Shown here piece by piece: positions 1 through 6,052 of a DNA stretch of 41,119 nucleotides. Origin of the DNA: Candidatus Omnitrophota bacterium (lineage in GTDB: Bacteria > Omnitrophota > Gorgyraeia > Duberdicusellales > Duberdicusellaceae). The first letter of the stretch is position 1; the number at the start of each line of letters is the position of its first letter. The translations under genes were made by a program, and so were the position numbers. The DNA lies in the NCBI GenBank assembly GCA_016932855.1, contig JAFGCB010000025.1, positions 77,868 to 118,986 of the forward strand. The letters run 5' to 3'. Under the pieces are notes generated by a model. That model made no database searches and was not told where the DNA came from. It worked only from the letters and a program-made list of their open reading frames with translations.

Positions 1-159
1 TTAGAAAGCTACCTTCTTAGCAATCGCGAGAATATAAAATCAGTGTTTATAAAAGCTGATAAAAATTCTTCTTTGGGACGCGTGGTGGAGGTATGGGATC
101 TTTGCCGAAAGGCTAACCTTTCTTACGTAAACATTGCGACTACACATGTTAAAGAGTAG
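1..159 (+). CDS. ExbD/TolR family biopolymer transporter, 3' end only
   Basis: Only the last 52 codons are inside the window, in frame 1, ending with TAG at 157-159. The visible peptide reads from LESYLLSNRENIKSVFIKAD to NLSYVNIATTHVKE. This is the typical periplasmic C-terminus of ExbD/TolR: a strand containing V-F-I-K-A-D, a helix after a G-R-V-V motif, and a final strand ending with N-I-A-T. In this family the protein works with ExbB/TolQ as a proton-driven stator complex that energises TonB or TolA. An exbB/tolQ gene would be expected just upstream, outside the window. The stop overlaps the start of the TonB-like gene at 146, which fits translational coupling. The family call is good; the choice between ExbD and TolR is open, but a TonB-like partner next door favours ExbD. 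Confidence 0.8.
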   Translation, partial: LESYLLSNRENIKSVFIKADKNSSLGRVVEVWDLCRKANLSYVNIATTHVKE

Positions 160-742
160 GTTACTTATTTTAATTGTTTTTTCCGCCGTTTTGCACGCAG
201 TTTTTTCGTTTTTTGTCTGTCCGGTATTCCGTTCCGAAAAAGCCGCGAATTTTCTATACTCTTGGGGCCAGGTGCATGAAGTAGAGCGTAGAGATTCAGG
301 CCCGGAGTCAGGCGAATTTTTAAATAAGAAGTTAGACTATAATGAATTCTTGCTGCCATTAGACAAACAAGCGCCGGTTGATTTCGAGAAAGTTGCGAGG
401 GTTCGCGGTTTTTCTAAAGATTTGCCGAGTTTTATTATCAATAAGACGCTTAGTAAAAACCGGGAAAGTTATCTTATTTGTTTAGGCAGTAGCAATTCTC
501 CGATTGAGCCCCGGTTTTTTCCCCGTCTTGAAGAAGACGACTCTTTTTATAGGATTTTCAGAAAAGACAGGGTTAATGTGGAAATTTTAGTTTCTCCTAC
601 CGGTCGGGCAATCTGGGTCCAGGAATTCGGGTTTTACAGCGATGTAGCGTTAAGATTCGATTTAGATGATTGGATACGGAGCTTAGTTTTTCCTGCCCAG
701 AAAACTTATTATTGGAAAAATATGGAAATCGTGCTAAAATGA
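146..742 (+). CDS. Short TonB-like energy-transducing protein
   Basis: This 198-residue protein has an N-terminal membrane anchor (residues about 5-27) containing S13-x3-H17. That S-x3-H pattern is the one TonB uses to couple to ExbB/ExbD. The C-terminal 55 residues look like a TonB C-terminal domain: a strand V-N-V-E-I-L-V (143-149), then S-P-T-G-R, then D-D-W-I-R-S-L-V-F-P-A and a final strand with M-E-I-V-L-K. There is no proline-rich spacer; the middle is a charged, unrecognised segment. The ATG at 146 is preferred over an upstream TTG at 134. It lies inside the exbD end (14-base overlap), so co-translation is likely. The role is inferred: transmitting proton-motive energy from the ExbBD complex to an outer-membrane or periplasmic partner. 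Overall similarity is weak by eye, so the call rests on the motif, the C-terminus and the neighbour. Confidence 0.6.
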   Translation: MLKSRLLILIVFSAVLHAVFSFFVCPVFRSEKAANFLYSWGQVHEVERRDSGPESGEFLNKKLDYNEFLLPLDKQAPVDFEKVARVRGFSKDLPSFIINKTLSKNRESYLICLGSSNSPIEPRFFPRLEEDDSFYRIFRKDRVNVEILVSPTGRAIWVQEFGFYSDVALRFDLDDWIRSLVFPAQKTYYWKNMEIVLK

Positions 743-978
743 TTCAAGTCGGGTTTTCCCAAATTCTCGAATTTTACATCTTATTTTGGCTGATTATCTT
801 TTTTATTCCCTGGTTTTTTCAGAAAATCTCCACTAATTTGCGAAGTTTGAAGATGAGCGGGAAATATATTCGGCAGTGCAAGATATGTACGTACACATAT
901 TTTTTGAGCTTCGATTCGTTTATTAGCCGGTGTCCTCTTTGCGGGAGCTTAAATAAAAAAATTGAGGCCAGTATTTAA
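739..978 (+). CDS. Small membrane protein with a C-terminal zinc ribbon
   Basis: The gene encodes 79 residues starting at the ATG at 739, which overlaps the previous stop as ATGA. An in-frame start at 670 would lie deep inside the upstream gene and is less likely. Residues about 11-28 form one strongly hydrophobic helix (aromatic-rich, I-L-F-W-L-I-I-F-F-I-P-W-F-F). A basic stretch follows, then two Cys-x2-Cys pairs (QCKIC and RCPLC) about 17 residues apart, ending in G-S-L-N. That spacing is a zinc-ribbon/rubredoxin-knuckle arrangement. I do not recognise a named family. Its position, coupled to the TonB-like gene, suggests a membrane-linked accessory role, but no function can be assigned. 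Confidence 0.65.
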   Translation: MIQVGFSQILEFYILFWLIIFFIPWFFQKISTNLRSLKMSGKYIRQCKICTYTYFLSFDSFISRCPLCGSLNKKIEASI

Positions 979-996
979 TTATCGAAAGGCTGTCTT

Positions 997-1215
997 ATGA
1001 TTACTCAGATCGGAATCGTCGCCGGAGAAATTTGGCATTATCTTGATAAGCACGGCGAGGTTATGCTTTCCGATGTTCTATCCAATTTATCGCGGGAAAA
1101 AGATTTAGTCCTTATGAGCGTAGGTTGGCTGGCCAGGGAAGGTTATGTTGTTTTGGAGAAGAAGGATTCTGATTTCAAAGTTTTTTTGCGAAAGACAGAC
1201 AGGATTATTCCCTAG
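997..1215 (+). CDS. Small winged helix-turn-helix protein (DUF2582-like)
   Basis: A 72-residue protein that fits a compact winged-helix fold: helix 1 with V-A-G-E-I-W-H-Y-L, a second helix around L-S-D-V-L-S-N-L, a recognition-type helix D-L-V-L-M-S-V-G-W-L, and a wing V-V-L-E-K-K-x-x-x-F-K-V-F-L. The spacing of I-W-x-Y-L and G-W-L-A-R-E-G resembles the stand-alone winged-helix family often labelled DUF2582/PF10771. I have matched this from memory only. The ATG at 997 has an AAAGG-like ribosome-binding site about 8 bases upstream and lies 18 bases after the zinc-ribbon gene. No ligand-binding domain is present. It may bind DNA or serve as a protein-interaction module. Confidence 0.6.
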   Translation: MITQIGIVAGEIWHYLDKHGEVMLSDVLSNLSREKDLVLMSVGWLAREGYVVLEKKDSDFKVFLRKTDRIIP

Positions 1216-1274
1216 TACGGAAAGTTGGTTATAAGCGAGCGGGCAAGTAAAGAGTTTTTTTTGAAAAGGTGAGG

Positions 1275-1607
1275 ATGCAAGTGAAAAAAGCCGTAGTTTT
1301 AGTGATTGTTTGGGGTTTAACCATAATTGTTGCAATTTTAGCCATAGGGGCAATTTATCTCATGGGCAATCAAGCCTATGTAGCTGAGCATAAAATTCGC
1401 AGGATTTTAGCATATTACACTGCCAAGGCAGGCATGGTCTATGCCCTTGAGGATTTACGAACCACAGGCACGGTGGATCCTTCCCAGATTCAACTGATCC
1501 AGGGAAGCCGGAATTTAACCGCGGTAATTACCACAACTTCAGGCTGCCCTACGCTTGCTGATGATTTTTCAGGATGCCAAACCTTAAGTATTACCGTTGA
1601 CTATTGA
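1275..1607 (+). CDS. PilX/GspK-like type IV pilus minor component
   Basis: This 110-residue protein begins with a short basic segment (M-Q-V-K-K), then a long hydrophobic helix (about residues 6-31), followed by an amphipathic continuation with A-Y-Y-T-A-K-A-G-M-V-Y-A-L-E-D-L. The A-x-x-A-x-A-G-x-x-Y-A-L pattern after the N-terminal helix is characteristic of PilX/GspK-type minor pilins. A canonical prepilin cleavage motif with Glu at +5 is not obvious. The C-terminal part has two cysteines in a T-x-S-G-C-P-T...G-C-Q-T-L arrangement, which could form a disulfide. Start choice is ambiguous: ATG at 1275 (AAAGG five bases upstream) or GTG at 1281 (GGTGAGG six bases upstream). It sits just upstream of the pilus operon but before that operon's own promoter. 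Confidence 0.55.
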   Translation: MQVKKAVVLVIVWGLTIIVAILAIGAIYLMGNQAYVAEHKIRRILAYYTAKAGMVYALEDLRTTGTVDPSQIQLIQGSRNLTAVITTTSGCPTLADDFSGCQTLSITVDY

Positions 1608-1761
1608 TTTTTTCCCTGTCCAGGTATCCATTCTTCCAAAACCCTACCTTTTTACAGATCGATTTTTTTCTGACTTTGCGCCGTTATATAATATTTAGGT
1701 ATAGACTGTCTGGCCAGGCAAAACCCCTAATTTCATTAAAGATTCTTCGCTATTTTACCCC

Positions 1762-1801
1762 CAATATACAGTATGTTGGAATCCATTATACAATATATTA
1801 G
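1762..1801. repeat. AT-rich imperfect inverted repeat upstream of the pilus operon promoter
   Basis: Within the 287-base gap 1608-1894, CAATATACAGTATG (1762-1775) is roughly the reverse complement of CATTATACAATATATTAG (1784-1801), with an 8-base centre. CAATATA also occurs as a direct repeat at 1762 and 1791. It lies about 30 bases upstream of the predicted -35 element, so an operator or UP-like element is conceivable. The region is so AT-rich that chance is a serious alternative. The rest of the gap shows no convincing gene. Confidence 0.25.
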
Positions 1802-1831
1802 GTTTTAGGTAGAAATTATATGAATTTAGTC

Positions 1832-1860
1832 TTGACAAGGGCAGAAATAGATATTTAAAT
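1832..1860 (+). promoter_or_regulatory. Sigma70-type promoter for the HTH-pilM operon
   Basis: A perfect -35 box TTGACA (1832-1837) is followed after exactly 17 bases by TTAAAT (1855-1860), which matches the -10 consensus TATAAT at four of six positions. Transcription would start near 1867, about 28 bases before the HTH gene start at 1895. The surrounding DNA is AT-rich. This is the only strong promoter-like site in the 287-base gap and would serve the run of genes up to the ATPase and platform protein. Confidence 0.65.
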
Positions 1861-1894
1861 ATAAAGGCAAGAAAAAAATAGGAGATTATAGATA

Positions 1895-2086
1895 ATGAGA
1901 AAAAAAGTAAACATCCCTTCGCTTTTAAGCGTAGAGGAATTAGCCGATTATTTAGGCTTAAAGAAGCAAACTATATATAATTGGCTTAATCAAGGTAAGA
2001 TTTCAGGAATTAAGATCGGAAAAGTCTGGCGGTTTGAAAAAAAAGAAATTGAGCGGTGGCTTAAGGGGTGTAAGCGGGAAAAATGA
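1895..2086 (+). CDS. Excisionase/MerR-type helix-turn-helix protein
   Basis: A 63-residue protein that is essentially a single HTH domain of the excisionase-like type (HTH_17): L-L-S-V-E-E-L-A-D-Y-L-G-L, then K-K-Q-T-I-Y-N-W-L-N-Q-G-K-I, then the wing G-I-K-I-G-K-V-W-R-F and a final helix K-K-E-I-E-R-W-L. The R-F-x-x-x-x-I-x-x-W-L ending is diagnostic of the group. A good ribosome-binding site (TAGGAGA, 1879-1885) lies nine bases before the ATG. The stop overlaps the next start as ATGA (2083-2086), so it is translationally coupled to the PilM-type gene. It is probably a DNA-binding regulator or DNA-bridging factor co-expressed with the pilus genes. There is no integrase nearby, so a phage excisionase is unlikely. 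Confidence 0.8.
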   Translation: MRKKVNIPSLLSVEELADYLGLKKQTIYNWLNQGKISGIKIGKVWRFEKKEIERWLKGCKREK

Positions 2087-3567
2087 AGAATACGAAGTTG
2101 GGAATCTATTTAGACTCAGAAGGGTTAGCTTTAGCGGAAATAAAAGACAAGGATTTGGTTTTTTCCCGTGTTTTTTCCTTCGCTCCTCAAGAGGTAGGGT
2201 CTCCTGAGCGAATAAAGAGTCTAATAGAGGGGGTTTTTAATGAATTAGGAGTGGATTCGAAAGATGCTTACGTCGGCATCAGTGATGTAAATAGCATTTT
2301 TCGGTTTTTAGAGATGCCTTATATGAAGGCGAAAGAGCTTGAGCTCGCACTCCCTCTAGAAGCTGAAAAATATATGCCGTTTAAGATTGAAGAAATTGCC
2401 TGGGATTTTAAGGAAAAGAAGGATTTTCGCGAGCGAAAGACAAAAATAGCTTTTACCGGAGTTAAGAGTGAACTTGTTTCCCGGTTTTTGGAAATTTTTC
2501 AGGATTTAGGGATTGAGGTCAAATCCGTTGAAAGCGCCTCTTTTGCTGCAGTCGGGGCCCTTACCTATCTTAATAAGATTTCCCGCCGAGATAAGAGTTT
2601 TTCCGCTTTTTTAATTTCTGAGGATTCCGGTGAAATTACTATATTTGACGATAATTTTCCGTATTTTTGCCGGCATACCAAGTTTTCCAAAGATGGACAA
2701 GGGTCTTTAAATATCGGAAAAATAGTTGATGAGCTTAGGATAACCCTTGATTATTATCGCAGAGAGCGCGGCAAAAAAAGCTTAGAGAAGCTTTTTTTAT
2801 TGGGCAAAAAGGAAATTTGCAGCTCCTTGCTGGCGGCATTACAGGAACTGGAAATCGCGGTGGAAATAATTGCTCTTGAGGATTTCCCCAAACCCATAAA
2901 TACGGTTCAGGAATTTAAGGCTTTTTCACTGGCTTTACGGGATGTTAGGCCGGCCCTATTAACTTTCGACCTTTTGCGGGAAAAGAAGAAATCTCAACAG
3001 GAAACCTTAGCGTCTTTAGTGCCTAGTGAGGTTGTCTGGGATCCTCGAACTTTTATTTATCCTTTAATCATAGGCGTTTCGTTGTTTTTCGGGATTTTAT
3101 TCCTCCAGGCACGCAAGGAGACATCTCTGGTCGTAGAGGCAAAGAAGCTTGAAATGAATTTTGTTAAAACCCAGCCTCCTGATGAGGAACCGCTCTCTTT
3201 GCAATCCCTGGAAAACAAAGATAAAAAGCTGGATTTTGTCTGGAAAGAAGTGCAAAAAAACAGCAACCCTCCGAAGGAAAGCAGTGCTTTTGTGGCTTTG
3301 CTCTGCGGCAGCATCACCGAAGGTATGTGGTTTGATGACTTGACTCTTAGGCGAGATACCTCATTTAAAGAGGTGGAAGTAAGCGTTAGAGGCAAGATAT
3401 ATCTAAGTGATGCTCAAAAAGAAAGGCAAAGCCTGGATGATTTCGTTGCGGCCATCAAAAGCGCTGATTTAATAAGCAAAATGGGCTTAAAAGTTACTTT
3501 AGTCTCGATTGAGCAGAGAAGGGAAAGAGAATACGATGTCACTACATTTGCTTTGAAAATAGATTAG
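2083..3567 (+). CDS. pilM: PilM-like ATPase-fold protein fused to a PilN-like domain (GspL-like architecture)
   Basis: The 494-residue product has an N-terminal actin-like/SHS2 PilM domain (residues about 1-300). It contains L-G-I-Y-L-D-S near the start, the P-L-E-A-E-K-Y-M-P-F motif around residue 92, and D-E-L-R-I-T-L-D-Y-Y near 215. After about residue 320 comes a single membrane helix (F324-L341), then a periplasmic part with a coiled-coil-like segment and a C-terminal ferredoxin-like region (V-E-V-S-V-R-G ... V-S-I-E-Q-R). Ordinary PilM is about 350 residues and cytoplasmic; PilN is a separate bitopic protein of about 200 residues. This single chain combines both, as GspL does in type II secretion. 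It would anchor the inner-membrane alignment complex and link the ATPase to PilO/PilP. The start overlaps the HTH stop by four bases; pilO follows two bases after the stop. Confidence 0.85.
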   Translation: MKNTKLGIYLDSEGLALAEIKDKDLVFSRVFSFAPQEVGSPERIKSLIEGVFNELGVDSKDAYVGISDVNSIFRFLEMPYMKAKELELALPLEAEKYMPFKIEEIAWDFKEKKDFRERKTKIAFTGVKSELVSRFLEIFQDLGIEVKSVESASFAAVGALTYLNKISRRDKSFSAFLISEDSGEITIFDDNFPYFCRHTKFSKDGQGSLNIGKIVDELRITLDYYRRERGKKSLEKLFLLGKKEICSSLLAALQELEIAVEIIALEDFPKPINTVQEFKAFSLALRDVRPALLTFDLLREKKKSQQETLASLVPSEVVWDPRTFIYPLIIGVSLFFGILFLQARKETSLVVEAKKLEMNFVKTQPPDEEPLSLQSLENKDKKLDFVWKEVQKNSNPPKESSAFVALLCGSITEGMWFDDLTLRRDTSFKEVEVSVRGKIYLSDAQKERQSLDDFVAAIKSADLISKMGLKVTLVSIEQRREREYDVTTFALKID

Positions 3568-3569
3568 CC

Positions 3570-4091
3570 ATGAATACACTTTTGCTAAAATATAAGAATA
3601 TGATCTCCGCGTTAGTGACGATTTTTGTTTTAGGCTTTGGACTTTTGAAATTTCATTCGTTTTACGAAGAAAGAATAGAAGGGCTTAACAAGCAGATTGC
3701 TGAAATAGAAGAGAAAATCAGATTAGCCAAGGAAATACAGGCGAAAGAGGCTCAGATAGCTTCGCTGAGGGGTAAATTTATCCCTCTTGATTCTTATGAA
3801 TTTATCAGCTTAATAAGCGGTTTTATTCAGGAAGCAAATCTTGAGATCGCATCTTTGAAGCCCTCTAGCAGATCTTATGGTTCTTCAGGCCGGAACGAAG
3901 AAGGGGTTGTGCAAAGAGTAATTCTGCAGCTGAATACTGAGGGTGGCTTCGATGATTTGACTAAATTTCTGAAGACAGTAAACCAAAGGGATTTAAATAT
4001 TACAATTTCAAGCATGACAATAAGGCGAAAAGACAACGAGGACAAAGTAAGGGCTGATATTGAAATAACCGGATTAGCTTTAAACGAATGA
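3570..4091 (+). CDS. pilO: Type IV pilus alignment protein PilO (GspM-like)
   Basis: A 173-residue bitopic protein: a short cytoplasmic tail, one membrane helix (about residues 11-27), a coiled coil rich in Glu, Lys and Ile (about 31-70), then a compact alpha/beta domain ending V-R-A-D-I-E-I-T-G-L-A. The pattern of predicted short strands and the terminal I-x-I-x-G strand is typical of PilO/GspM ferredoxin-like folds. It would pair with the PilN-like part of the upstream protein in the periplasm and pass alignment to the PilP-like protein. The ATG at 3570 follows the previous stop by two bases. The gene overlaps the next one by four bases (ATGA at 4088), so the three are coupled. Confidence 0.8.
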   Translation: MNTLLLKYKNMISALVTIFVLGFGLLKFHSFYEERIEGLNKQIAEIEEKIRLAKEIQAKEAQIASLRGKFIPLDSYEFISLISGFIQEANLEIASLKPSSRSYGSSGRNEEGVVQRVILQLNTEGGFDDLTKFLKTVNQRDLNITISSMTIRRKDNEDKVRADIEITGLALNE

Positions 4092-4450
4092 TAAAAAAAG
4101 TATTAATTCCACTAGTTATTTTCATGTTTTTCGTTTCGGGTTTCGGATATTCTGATACTCGGAATCCTTTTGTAGACTTATTGCCGAAACGCGAGGATGG
4201 CCCTGTGGATTTAACCGGCCGCCAGGCACACTCGAAGACCAAGGAAGTGATTTTGCCTTCCAGTATTATTGTCGAAGGCGTATTTTGGGATACGCAAATG
4301 CCTCAAGCGATAATAAACGGCGATGTCTACAAGGAAAGAGAAACGCTAAAAGACGCAAGCGTAGAAATAGTTAAGATCGAGAAAGGATTGGTTCATCTGC
4401 TTTACCAGGGTAGAATATTTATCGTTTCACCTTCTAAAAAATCGAAGTAA
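4088..4450 (+). CDS. PilP/GspC-like periplasmic linker protein
   Basis: The 120-residue product begins with a Sec-type signal peptide (basic M-I-K-K, hydrophobic core, likely cleavage near residue 21). The motif R-N-P-F-V-D-L-L, which follows directly, is typical of PilP and of GspB/GspC-like proteins. A small beta domain follows with V-E-G-V-F-W-D, P-Q-A-I-I-N-G-D-V-Y, then V-E-I-V-K-I-E-K and a final V-x-L-L-Y-Q-G-R-I-F-I-V. This layout corresponds to the HR-type domain that contacts the secretin N-domain. No lipobox cysteine is visible, unlike classical PilP lipoproteins. Position between pilO and the secretin gene supports the assignment. Confidence 0.7.
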   Translation: MIKKVLIPLVIFMFFVSGFGYSDTRNPFVDLLPKREDGPVDLTGRQAHSKTKEVILPSSIIVEGVFWDTQMPQAIINGDVYKERETLKDASVEIVKIEKGLVHLLYQGRIFIVSPSKKSK

Positions 4451-4463
4451 GGGAGGTAAAAAT

Positions 4464-5936
4464 ATGAGCAAGAAGATTATTGTTTTAACTGCATTTTTGT
4501 TTCTTTTTGTCGTTCCCCAGATCCGAGCCAGTTACGACGACAATATTTACGGAGATTATTTAATATCTGTTTCCAAAAAGACCATATCTATGGATTTGGA
4601 AAACGCGTCTTTAATCGACACTCTTAAAGTTCTTTCCCAGCAGACAGGTTTAAATTTTGTTTCGTCCGAAGCGGTGCGGGAAAGGAAACTTACTCTTTAT
4701 TTGGAGCAGGTCCCTTTGCGCCAGGCGCTCGATACGATTTTTAAAGCTAATAATCTGACTTACGAATTTTATCCCGAAAGCAATATTTTTATTGTCAAGG
4801 AACTGGGAAAACCTACTTTGGAGCTTCAAACCAGAGTTTATTATTTAAAGTATGCCAGAGTCAAGTCTTCTCGGCTGTTTAAGGAAATAAAAACTGCCTT
4901 GGAAAGAGAGGAAGGCGAGGAGGATGATGGGGAAAAAGACGAAACAGGCGTGCTTGAAGCGGTACGTAAGGTTATTACTGAGTACGGAAAAGTCGTAGAA
5001 GACCCCCGCACTAATTCTCTTATTGTCACTGATGTTGCTTCACAATTCCCGATAATCGAGAGCGTTGTTAAGTCTTTGGATGTTGCCGTCCAGAAGGTAA
5101 TAATTGAGGTGGAGGTTTTGGATGTTGCCAAAGATTTAGTTGATAAGCTGGGGATTAAATTTAGCGAAGGCCTTTATGCCGAATTTACCGCCGGCAAAAG
5201 GGACACTTCGTTTTTAATGACCGGTAATAACCCCAGCCGAAGAGCAGAGGGTGATGATGCGTTGTTTCCGAAGTCAGCAGTTACCTTGGGGACTTTGGAT
5301 ATGTCTGACTTTCAGGTAATTCTTCAATTTTTTTCAGAAGATACTTCGACAAAATTTTTAGCCCGGCCGAAAATACTGACTTTATCCGGAGAGACGGCTG
5401 AGATTAAGCTGACTGTTGATGAAGCAGTCGGAGTAAAGAAGACCAAGGATGCCGATACCGGTGAGGTTCAATACGAGATTGAAAGGGCGGAAACCGGAAG
5501 CTCTTTACGGGTTACTCCCCATGCCAATCCTGACACTAATGAGATTACCATGTTGGTAGAGCCGAAAGTGGTCAAGGCTGAGCTAAGCGGATACACTTTT
5601 GAAGATTTTATAATAAAGGATATTCAGCAACGCGGAACCAAGTCCGTGGTCATGCTTAAGGAAGGACAAACTTTAATAATCGGCGGGCTTTTAAGAAGAG
5701 ACGAAACAGTAGTTAAGACAAAGGTTCCTTTTTTTGGCGACATACCTTTTTTGGGGGCAGCTTTCAGGCATAATGATTCGGACGTGGACGAAAGAGAGCT
5801 TCTGGTTTTCCTTACTCCCCGGATCATGGAGGATTTACCGACAACTCTATCTAGCGGCAGTCTTTTCGAAGAACGGGAGCAGACCCAAGAGGTCAGGCAG
5901 TCGGCGATAGATAGCACTCTGGCGAAATTCGAGTAG
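4464..5936 (+). CDS. pilQ: Short secretin (PilQ/GspD family) outer-membrane channel
   Basis: At 490 residues this is near the lower size limit for the family. A signal peptide covers residues 1 to about 22 (ending I-R-A). An STN/N0-type domain follows (about 36-110, with L-S-Q-Q-T-G-L-N-F-V), then one N1/NolW-type domain (about 118-210, with Y-Y-L-K-Y-A and V-V-E-D-P-R-T-N-S-L-I-V-T-D) and the secretin gate/barrel domain to about 460. The barrel carries the hallmark V-P-F-F-G-D-I-P-F-L-G and L-L-V-F-L-T-P-R-I. No AMIN domains, which bind peptidoglycan in many PilQ proteins, are visible. An acidic low-complexity insert (E-E-G-E-E-D-D-G-E-K-D-E) lies in the N1 domain. A strong GGGAGGT ribosome-binding site precedes the ATG. 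It forms the exit pore for the pilus or secreted substrate. Confidence 0.9.
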   Translation: MSKKIIVLTAFLFLFVVPQIRASYDDNIYGDYLISVSKKTISMDLENASLIDTLKVLSQQTGLNFVSSEAVRERKLTLYLEQVPLRQALDTIFKANNLTYEFYPESNIFIVKELGKPTLELQTRVYYLKYARVKSSRLFKEIKTALEREEGEEDDGEKDETGVLEAVRKVITEYGKVVEDPRTNSLIVTDVASQFPIIESVVKSLDVAVQKVIIEVEVLDVAKDLVDKLGIKFSEGLYAEFTAGKRDTSFLMTGNNPSRRAEGDDALFPKSAVTLGTLDMSDFQVILQFFSEDTSTKFLARPKILTLSGETAEIKLTVDEAVGVKKTKDADTGEVQYEIERAETGSSLRVTPHANPDTNEITMLVEPKVVKAELSGYTFEDFIIKDIQQRGTKSVVMLKEGQTLIIGGLLRRDETVVKTKVPFFGDIPFLGAAFRHNDSDVDERELLVFLTPRIMEDLPTTLSSGSLFEEREQTQEVRQSAIDSTLAKFE

Positions 5937-6052
5937 AGCGTAGATATCGATTCAGAGTTACGGCCCCTGGTTCATAACGGTCTAATGTTGTTGTAAGGCC
6001 CGAATAAAAAATTCCCATTCCAAATATTGAAAGTTTCGTACAACCTCGCATT

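Noticed and set aside
1604..1801. 65-residue open frame between the PilX-like gene and the HTH gene
   Set aside because: No recognisable domain, no ribosome-binding site, unusual composition, and it overlaps the region that looks like upstream regulatory DNA.
1895..2086. HTH protein as a phage or plasmid excisionase
   Set aside because: No integrase, attachment site or other mobile-element gene is nearby, and it is translationally coupled to the pilus operon.
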